Positions 19,869-26,937 of a DNA stretch of 26,937 nt are shown here, one piece after another (position 1 is the first letter of the stretch; every line of letters starts with the position of its first letter). The translations under genes were made by a program, and so were the position numbers. Origin of the DNA: Chara braunii (Eukaryota > Streptophyta > Charophyceae > Charales > Characeae). The stretch spans positions 382,414 to 409,350 of the forward strand of contig BFEA01000671.1 of assembly GCA_003427395.1 (NCBI GenBank), read 5' to 3'. A model generated the notes under the pieces. That model saw only the letters and a program-made list of their open reading frames with translations. It searched no databases and was not told the origin of the DNA.

Positions 19869-21512
19869 TGCAACTAGTCTGTTCTTCCCCCACAAAACCC
19901 AATAAAACCCATCTCTCACTCCATTCAATACCTTATCCCCCCAGTCTCCTCCAGTGCTCCTCACACCATTTCCACACTCTTTTTGATGTCGGGCAGTCCC
20001 ACCAGAGGTGCTTAGTGGACTCAAACAGCCAGGTGCATCGCGGGCATTGCATAGTTGTCTCCATTCCTCAGCTGCAAAGCCACACCGCAGATGGGGTCAC
20101 CTGAAGAGACAACATCCATAACAAACCGGTTTGCTTCCGGTTTGGCAGATTGGGAAAAACATTTCATAGCTTCAAGAAATCAGTTTCCCTTCCCTGTAGA
20201 TCGTCCATCAGGACTGCACTCCACCTAGATATTGCTACCCCCGCCGGGGATTTCCTTTTCCTTTCCGCCAGCGTGTAGGAATCCCTCACTGAAAAGTTGG
20301 CTAGATTTAGCCCCTGTCTCCGTTGCCCGGGTCCCGTAGTTGGCCTTCCCTCCCAACTCCAAGCAACTGGGTCAACTGACAATTCCCGAAGCGGTGCCTT
20401 CCCTACCCACTTAGAGGAGATTCTTCTCCCTCGTTGGTCCAACTTGTGGACCACCCTTGCCTGTGGTGGATTGTTCCATTGTCTAATTATTTATTCCTCT
20501 GCAGGTATCAGCTCCGCCGACTGCTCCGACACTGCCCACCTCTGAGCCTCCCTGAATCCACTATTCGTCAAGCCTTGTACTTCCCATAGTTCCTTCCTAC
20601 CCTCTACCTGTGGGGGTACATACCATGTGCCCGTTGGGTCAATTCCCTCGGGTCCCAGCAACCGCTTCCAGGCCTCGGGGATTGCTTGAAGCACCTTCCG
20701 CCAATGGTCTTCACAGTGCCAAAGGCCTTGGAGGGATGAATAAAGTTCCGAAAAGGGTTTCCAGTTACCCAACACAGCAGACTATAAGTCTGCCACCCTA
20801 GCCACCCCTCTTCTTATCCATGCATGCCAAATGAACCAGGGGCCGAATCCGCCCCCAAGGGAGACCCCTCCACATCACAGATGAATTGATTTTCAAACAG
20901 ACATTGACGAAGAACCTCTTCTTTAGTTTCGGGAGGTGTTTGCATCTTTGGTGGGTATTGCAACCAAGCTCTCCGTACTGCGTCCCAAAACTCAGAGTGT
21001 AATTTTTTTTTTACGACAGACCTCACAAAGAAACACAACCACACATCTTCAATTTTGCACAACTGTCACTCCCTCATTAAAATCCTCTTAGCCAGCAGGA
21101 TCCAATCATCCTTATTTCCGTCATTGCCACTTCCGCTAGCCATTTCCTTCACTGCGCTTGGTTCTTCCGTTGTGGGTCCGTAATTCCCAATCCTCCTTGC
21201 TCCTTGGGATATGTAACCAAGTCCCAGGCCACCTTCACCATGAACCCTTCCTCCACGGTGGCTCTGGGCTTCCAGAGGAACTTTGTTGCAAGCCTCCGGA
21301 TCTCTCTTACTACAGTTGCTGCCAGTTCCCTCACTGAGTCCACAAACCAGATGAGGGAGAACAACACAACATTGATAGCCGGCGCCCTTCCGTACAGAGA
21401 CAGGTCCCAGGCGGCACCCAAAATCTTCAATCTGGCCGCCACTCTCTGTTGGATAATAGACCCCTGTGTAATACTCATTAGTTGAGTACTCACCATCACC
21501 CCAAGAAAGCGC
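19809..21512 (-). pseudogene. L-minus ORF2 middle: RT thumb to C-terminal region
   Basis: Read from 21512 leftward on the minus strand: FLGV, LSLYGRAPAINVVLFSLIWF (E1 has LSLFGRALVLSATAFSLLWF), KFLWKPRATVEEGFMVKVAWD and GGLGITDPQRK. The frame then passes breaks into REFWDAVRRAWLQY-like sequence, LQAIPEAWKRLLGPEGIDPTGTW (about 20620-20680) and finally KGWAYVAHAARAVICSVI, which stops exactly at 19809 where the TGTCG element ends. Several frameshifts separate the pieces. The missing C-terminal end lies at 10941-11236. At 21513 the sequence switches to another TGTCG element end. The copy is therefore a decayed LINE hit by at least two insertions of that family. Confidence 0.85.
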
Positions 21513-21965
21513 TGTCGAGCGCATCGGCCCCCGCGTGAGCGAGGGCCCTCCCGGCTATGTCACGCAAGAGTTAGAACAAAACAAAATCAAGAGACAATTT
21601 AGGACGATGTAGAAATAATCCCGCGAACCGCCGAATCGGACGCGGTTGCATTGTTTCTTCGCCGCTCTAGCCGGGTGCGCCAGCTATACATCCCGCGATC
21701 CCCTACGGCAGAATAGGTTTTCGCGGGGCACAACTTACTTTCCCTGAGGGGCTGTCACCACCCTCAGGGGCGTATCCCTACCGAGCTATTGACCCACGTG
21801 CGAAAACTTTTACATGCAATTACAGAAGTAGGTCAGCCGAGGGCGTTTGCTCGCTCGCTGGAGTATAAGTACGCTTGATTAACGCCAAGTGGACCCGAAC
21901 GTTGTCTGTTCCCGAGGGCGCTGATCTCCTCGGTACGAACGAGCGTCGGTCCACTAGGACGGCCT
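21513..21965. repeat. TGTCG element 2, end domain
   Basis: This begins TGTCGAGCGCATCGG at the point where L-minus stops, then has the hairpin GGCCC/GGGCC with CGC/GCG (21526-21547). The following 400 bases match 19380-19808 in reverse complement and 23159-23780 directly, with shared words such as GGGTGCGCCAGCTATACATCCC and CAGCCGAGGGCGTTT. Homology ends near 21965. The element orientation is opposite to element 1. If it is a complete insertion, its other end lies beyond the window. Confidence 0.8.
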
Positions 21966-22542
21966 CGACCAAACGTGAAACCCAACATATAATCATAGTT
22001 CCTTTATAATCCCCTACTCATAAAATGAATAAAACCAATACATAAACAACATTTCGACTTGATGAGATGGTCTGCCAAGGTTATCATTTCCTGCCTACAT
22101 GACCGAAGAGACAATTGTGCTGCCATCCGAAGACGGAAGATCCGTCGCGCACAACTTTTACAAGTAAATACCGCTGGTACCATGCAGATTAACAAGTGAT
22201 CTGGCTCCTGGTCGATGTTTGAACTCCCGGTTCGACCATATTGTCGTACCGCATACATCTATTCGGAGGAGCGACTGACAATTCTGTCGATTGATTTGTC
22301 CTCCTAGGCAATAATTACTCTCCCCGATCCACGAATGACGAAGTACCCATCCCCAACACCAGATACTTGGCGTGAAGATGTTTCATTTCCTGATACTTCG
22401 CCCTCGCCCTTTTGCTCGACACCTTCTCAGGTGTTCGGTTTTCATTTTGCTCGGCTTATTCTTCAACGATCGATTACCCCTCAAGGCATAAGCATGATAG
22501 TGCCATCATCGGGGTAATCCAGATACTATCCATCTGATTGAC
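21966..22542. other. Gene-free, AT-richer stretch
   Basis: This lies between the end domain of element 2 and the broken coding fragment. Open frames are short and unrecognised. It could be intron or 3' sequence of the fragment at 22543-23158, or interior of element 2. Confidence 0.4.
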
Positions 22543-23158
22543 CTACCTACGCAAGATTGTTGTTTTTTTTGTTACTATTACCCTTGTAGAGTCACGTAGA
22601 TGTAGCCCTACAAAAGAACAACTTACCATTGCACCTGACTCGAGAGGGTGCGCTCGACCAGGATAAACTTGTCGGCCTTCACGGGCCTCAGCCTCTATCC
22701 GGTCGAGTCGCGTAAGCTCCTCGTCATCAAAAGTCAAGGTGGAGACGCGTCCACCCCGCGAGACTCAAACCTTCCGCGTATCATAGAGAGAAGTCATCCG
22801 TGAGGCGAACTTCCAGACTATGGCGCGGAACGGAAGACGCATCCAAAACATGTGTGTGGTCGTGGTGTCCTTAATCCGGACGACGTCATAGCGCTCCCCG
22901 GATAGGGTAATTTTGACGCTCGCAATGACCCGAGAGAGGCATTGGAGGTTGCTCGCGCGATGGAAGTACAAGGTATATCCATGAACTTCCTTCTGAAGTC
23001 GGGCCACATTGGCGCGAACATCCTCGCGCGAGTTGGGAAAGAATCTCTGCCCATCACTGAGCAAGACGATAAAACCAATCCACCTTGTGTGCGCTCCATC
23101 TCGAACTAGTAATAATCGCTCCGCTCGCCGGATCAGCTCCTCGTCCGTAGTGTCGCGA
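22543..23158 (-). pseudogene. Unknown protein fragment, one in-frame stop, splice-donor end
   Basis: One minus-strand frame runs from the edge of the TGTCG end at 23158 to about 22627, broken only by a TGA at 22765-22767. It reads TTDEELIRRAERLLLVRDG, RWIGFIVLLSDGQRFF, then GYTLYFHRASNLQCL, and after the stop TFDDEELTRLDRIEAEAR. The TGA could be a former CGA. At 22627 the frame meets ATG|GTAAGT, a strong splice-donor match, and past it the frame quickly ends. The words DEELIRRAER and DEELTRLDRIEAEA suggest a repeated helical segment. I recognise no family. It may be an exon of a host gene interrupted at 23159 by an element, or part of element 2's own gene. Confidence 0.45.
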
Positions 23159-23600
23159 TGTCGAGCGCATCGGCCCTCGCGTGAACGAGGGTCCTCTCGG
23201 CCATGTCACGCAGGAGTTTAAACAAAACATAACTTAAGAGACAACTAAGGAAACAACGCATAACATCCCGCATGCCGTCGAAACGGGTGCGGTCGCGTCA
23301 TCCCCTCGCCGCTCTGGCCGGGTGCGCCAGCTATACATCCCGAGGTCCCCTACGACAGGACATGTTTCCGCGGTGTCGTGCGCATCGGTCCCGCACGGGG
23401 ACCCTCCCGGCCGCATCACACAGGATTTTGCAGGACTTTGTCGCAGAGTGTTTTAGCCGCTCCGGCCGAGTGCGCCAGCCGTACCTCTCGCGAGCCCCTA
23501 CGACAGGACAGGCTCATGCGAGGCACCGCTTACCTCCACCTGCGGGAGCTGTCACCATCCCTTAGGTGGGCGTATCCCAGCCGAGCTACTGAACCAAATG
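23159..23600. repeat. Tandemly duplicated element end, 215 bp period
   Basis: The terminus TGTCGNGCGCATCGG occurs at 23159 and again at 23374. The hairpins that follow are GGCCCTCG/CGAGGGTC (23172-23193, one G-T) and GGTCCC/GGGACC (23387-23403). Both copies proceed through CCGCTC-GGCCG-GTGCGCCAGC and CCCTACGACAGGACA. Only the second continues into the rest of the domain. Confidence 0.8.
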
Positions 23601-23909
23601 CGAAAGCTTTTCGTATGCAATTGCAGAGGTGGCCCAGCCGAGGGCGTTTCTCACTCGCTGTAGCATAGGGGGTTACGCGTGGTTGAACGCCTGAAAATCA
23701 AACCCGCACGAGAATCGACGTACTGGGGGGCTGAGGTCCCAAACGCGACTCGTCGTCGGTCGACTAGGACGCATCACACACACCACGCGTTACACCACAA
23801 CACTCACATCTACCCACACATAACACATGGAAAAACACAAAACAAACACAACATCACAACACTCCTAGTCCCTGCAGTATCGGACCTATAACTTCATGCT
23901 GCGAGAATC

Positions 23910-24800
23910 AGGTAGGCATCGCGCGTTGAACTTTTGTATACGAGTCGTGCGTGCTCATGACCCCCTCATATCGACCAGCCATGTGGACATTCGCAAGCAT
24001 TTGCGCTGATGGGGTACTATGTGGTACTCGTAGGCTTGCGGCCCTTAATAATCTCGAAGGTCGCGTTTGACGCTCAAGTGTCGGCTGACATGCGCTTTGA
24101 GGGGTTATCTCTCGACGCCAGACAACCGCCATGTGCGGTTGAAGACCACACCCTCTTGTGCACCCTGTGCAGAGGGGTTGAGTAGACAGCTCCAGAGCTG
24201 TCGTGGTAGCCAAAATCAAGGGGTTTGACTTTGACGGCTACCACGGACTACAACGTCCAACCAAAAAAACTTAAAAGAGGTAACAACTACAGATAGAAAA
24301 AAAGGGGGATCACCCTATTTCATCTCTTTGTCTAGCTCATAGTCTGATAACAGTCTCCAGCGGAAGGTGTAGGTCAACCTGTGAGATGCGTGCGGATGGT
24401 GCCCAAAGCTGGACCCATAGGCAACCCGTTAATCGAGGCGTTGGAGGCTCGTACGCGAACCCCCATACGTCGACTGGGATTGATATCTCGCCCACGCGCC
24501 GTTTCGCGCTATTAAAACTCGGGTCTACTAGCCATAACGCGCCTTTGCCTTTTCCGCTTGACCCATAACTTTCAGGTGTGGAAATCGGTAATTGTCGTGC
24601 GCGCGGGTTAACATAAGGCCGCGCGACCACAGGACTTACGCATATCGACCAACAATGCGGATTTGTGTAAGCAATCGTGATGTCGGCGCACCATGTAGTG
24701 CCCATACCCGAGTGGCCTCGTTTAAGCCATGGGGTCGCTTTCGATGCTCAAGCGTCGGCTGAAGCGCACGCTAAAGGTGTAAACCTTTAGCGAGCGAAAA
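23910..24800. repeat. Diverged direct duplication, 674 bp spacing
   Basis: CATATCGACCA at 23967 recurs at 24641, and GCTCAAGTGTCGGCTGA at 24072 recurs as GCTCAAGCGTCGGCTGA near 24746. Element 1 has one copy of this block (about 19060-19150, reverse). The gain in the right-hand copy explains part of its greater length. Confidence 0.7.
24769..24792. repeat. Perfect 9 bp stem hairpin
   Basis: CGCTAAAGG-tgtaaa-CCTTTAGCG. It lies at the end of the second copy of the 674 bp-spaced block. Confidence 0.8.
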
Positions 24801-24806
24801 AACCGG

Positions 24807-24874
24807 CCTAGGGGCCTTACCGTCTTCAGCACCCTGAGGTGTCCCAAGGGGTGCGAGGTAAGATGGTCCCTAGG
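24807..24874. repeat. Long imperfect hairpin with three nested stems
   Basis: CCTAGGG (24807) pairs with CCCTAGG (24868), TTACC (24817) with GGTAA (24857), and GCACCC (24829) with GGGTGC (24849). The small bulges between stems make one extended 68-base hairpin. Confidence 0.75.
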
Positions 24875-25300
24875 GCAGGAAGGGATTCGGAGCGGTGGTG
24901 AGTTGTCTGGTGCATCACCAGCGACACGCTAATCCTTCCGCCCGAAACTTTATCGTTCCACCAAAAGCAAACTAAACAAGGAAAGAGAATAGGGGCGCTT
25001 GTCGCTAGCCGAAGAAGACATGAATGTNNTGCCGGACCGAGTTGCTGGGGGTCAGTCCCTCCTTCTCACGACGCTTTTGTTTCCCTAAGAATGTAAGTAG
25101 GTCAGACTTGTGCGAAGGGTAATCCCTTCAGCCCCGGACGTAGGACCTGGGACTAACGTTCGACCATATAAAATCAAAGAGTAAAAGAGAGCCGTAAACG
25201 TGCAGTCGCATATCCTTGTGAGGGTTATCCNAGCGTACGCCTACTTTGACTATTAAAGAATCAGGATAGGAAAAGACCAATTGCAATCAAACAAAGAGTT
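24875..25300. other. Gene-free stretch with ambiguous bases
   Basis: Ns at 25028-25029 and 25231. There is no open frame of note and no match to element 1, so it is probably extra sequence in the right-hand copy. Confidence 0.4.
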
Positions 25301-26483
25301 TGTGTGGTAGTTCACTCTCACGACAGTTGTGTGATTTGCCCATCTCAATCCAATTCACAACCAATCACCAAACTTTATCGAGGTTTCTCCACACATACCT
25401 GCGATCACACACAAAAATCAAACGACATCACACACACTAAAGGGGTAAATTTTTCAGCCTACTGCAGCTCACACCTTGCCTTACGCACACAAGCCCAACC
25501 TTTTCCCCACCTTTCCATAACAAAGATGCTCAGTCTTTAGAGAAATGACCATTTATAAAGAATCTGGGTGAAAACCCAAGAAAACAATAAACCAGCAAGG
25601 GCCAAGGCTTTTAGGTTGAGAAGCAGAAGTAGTAGGAAAGTTGAGTTGTAAACCGACGAATCGGCAACCGATCTGTTATCAATGATAACAGAAGAATAAT
25701 CCTTAACAGGATTATGCCGGCCANATCAATCCTTCAACCGAGTCACAAAGCCCTGCATCACAATACAGGCCAAAGAGAACCACTACTACGTTTACCTCAT
25801 ATGGAGAATACTTTTTAGCTCGTATCCTAACTCCTCTACTAGTCTCAAACTCAGCTCCCATTTTCTAATCCTAAGTCCTGAGAAATTCGGCAGCATCTCC
25901 CCTATTCAGGGTGGATTTGCCAAGTTTCTCCTAGCATAAATTATTCTAACTCCTCGATTTCTACGAAATTTCGGCAGCGCTTCCCGTAGGAAAAGTGCCT
26001 TTTCAAAATTTCTGAAAGCCCAAAAATGACTAACTCCTTATGATTTCTAGAAATTTCGGCAGTGCTTCCCGTAGGAAAAGGAGGCTGCCAAGATTTATAC
26101 AAAGCTGAAAATAGAAAGACAAAGCAAAACTATACTTGGGACTAACTTCTGACGCTTACTTTGGAAGGTAGAATCATCGATAGTCTGCACGACCTCTAGA
26201 CGAGAGCGTGAGCTAGCACTGATCCTAACTCCTAGCAGTGTCAAGTCCTATCTTATCCCAAGCTTTTCTCCCATCATCCGTCTTATCTGCATATGGCTCC
26301 AGCACTCAGCGAGCATCTAAAGCAACTAATCCTATCAAAAGATGCCCCAGAGTGAGAGCTCGCAAACANACACACAAACAATCACAACGAACATNTCTCA
26401 CCATCCCTCAGGTTTTTTTCAACCTCATAGTTCGTTCAAAAACCTCGTTATTCCCTTTTACATCCCCCTTTCCTATGGCATAC
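25301..26483. repeat. Subterminal domain of element 3
   Basis: This is the inverse counterpart of 17640-18760. It includes the palindrome CTGTTATC-aat-GATAACAG (25673-25691), CCGACGAATCGGCAACCGAT, CCCCTATTCAGGGTGGA (25899) and two copies of ATTTCGGCAGYGCTTCCCGTAG. It holds no credible gene. Confidence 0.8.
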
Positions 26484-26794
26484 GGTCAGACAAGGCCCTA
26501 ACCCTAGGGTATGCCTGACCTGCCTAGGTACACGAGTAAAGCACGCACATTTGGACTGCCCTAACCCTAGGGTGTGCCCAACATGACAGGAACTATACAC
26601 ATAAGGCATATGCCTAACTGACAACAAGCGCATAGGACTGGGCTGCCCTAACCCTAGCGTGTGCCCAGTCTGCTTTAAACAAAGTTACATACGGCATCAT
26701 TCTAGACAATCCCTACCCAGGGGTAGGTCTAGCTTGCCTGAACATAAGTACAAACGACAAAAAGTTGAACCGCCCTAACCCTAGGGTATGTCAA
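26484..26794. repeat. Second hairpin array with CCCTAACCCTAGGGT core
   Basis: Five units start near 26484, 26551, 26636, 26702 and 26765, 63-85 bases apart. A broken sixth lies near 26828. The core is GCCCTAACCCTAGGGTRTG (unit 4 varies). The arms differ but pair: GGTCAG/CTGACC, TTGGAC/GCCCAA (one mismatch), GACTGGGC/GCCCAGTC (perfect), CTAGAC/GTCTAG and TTGA/TCAA. It occupies the same place relative to the subterminal domain as the array at 16678-17497, and its arms are of the same type (GTCAGRC) although the core is different. Confidence 0.85.
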
Positions 26795-26844
26795 ATCCAC
26801 AACACATCAACGACAAAGGCATATTACTAGGCCGCCCTAACCAG

Positions 26845-26937
26845 GGTTGTCGAGCCCCGGCCCCGGGGCCCCGGCGGGGTTCCGGGGGTGGGCACCCCCA
26901 ACCCCGGCTCCAGACCCCCCCGCAAAAAAGAAAAATT
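26845..26937. repeat. Very GC-rich palindromic segment with A-rich end
   Basis: After the broken sixth hairpin unit the sequence becomes almost pure G/C with nested palindromes: GGCCCCGGGGCC near 26860 and GGGGGTGGGCACCCCC near 26884, with GAGCC/GGCTC enclosing them. It ends GCAAAAAAGAAAAATT at the window edge. It could be the 3' end of a small retroelement inserted into the array. The window ends too soon to say. Confidence 0.6.

Larger units (their letters stand above)
23159..26850. mobile_element. TGTCG element 3 (partial), inverse of element 1
   Basis: This starts TGTCGAGCGCATCGG at 23159 and follows the subterminal domain of element 1 in reverse, ending in a hairpin array at 26484-26794. 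It is longer than the matching part of element 1 because of a 215 bp tandem duplication at its start, a second copy of a 674 bp-spaced block, and extra sequence at about 24600-25200. Its other end is outside the window. It could be a third insertion or a rearranged part of element 2. Confidence 0.65.

Noticed and set aside
21066-21524. 152-codon minus-strand frame
   Set aside because: It overlaps the L-minus ORF2 frame in another register. Only the frame at 21149-21499 carries LINE motifs over most of that stretch.
22818-23099. Alternative minus-strand frame of 93 codons
   Set aside because: It overlaps the longer frame called at 22543-23158, which stays open further and ends at a splice donor.
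26484-26850. Telomeric repeat (CCCTAA)n
   Set aside because: Each unit has only about 11 bases of CCCTAACCCTA, spaced 63-85 bases apart inside hairpins. A telomere or interstitial telomeric tract would be continuous.

Overview
This is repeat-dominated eukaryotic nuclear DNA. It has no bacterial operons and no intact host gene that I can support. The retroelements are plant-type L1 LINEs: an ORF1 protein with a CCHC zinc knuckle, then an ORF2 with endonuclease, reverse transcriptase and a C-terminal zf-RVT zinc motif. With long noncoding repeats and scattered Ns, this suggests a streptophyte such as a charophyte alga. The taxon is my inference and is not proven.

Left part (1-8657): a microsatellite and a roughly 1 kb leader precede a nearly full-length plus-strand LINE (E1). 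E1 is dead. It has ten in-frame stops but only about two frameshifts, the second catalytic Asp of the RT is replaced by Asn, and a 95 bp block is duplicated around a single N, probably an assembly join.

Middle and right (8789-26937): the pieces fit best as one older minus-strand LINE copy (L-minus) broken by later insertions. Its 3' end is at 8789-8858, its C-terminal region at 10524-11236 and its middle at 19809-21512. A 5'-truncated plus-strand LINE (E2, 8859-10523) sits in its 3' UTR, flanked by an 11-12 bp target duplication. An 8572 bp noncoding element (11237-19808) splits its ORF2. That element begins TGTCGG, ends CCGACA, and is flanked by a 60 bp direct duplication of LINE sequence (58/60 identical). 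A second element end (TGTCGAGCGCATCGG) enters the same LINE at 21513, and a third copy of this end starts at 23159 in inverted orientation relative to the first element.

The TGTCG elements look like an undescribed family. Each visible end has TGTCG-N-GCG followed at once by a short hairpin whose arms differ between copies but stay complementary. Inside lie arrays of such hairpins: ten with a fixed core at 16678-17497, five or six with a different core at 26484-26794, and five at about 176 bp spacing at 13876-14620. The 8.57 kb copy also holds three 211 bp tandem repeats, each with a TATATATAGGG box, and a CTG-rich tract. Between two element ends, a broken minus-strand reading frame (22543-23158) with a splice-donor-like end may be a captured gene or the family's own gene.
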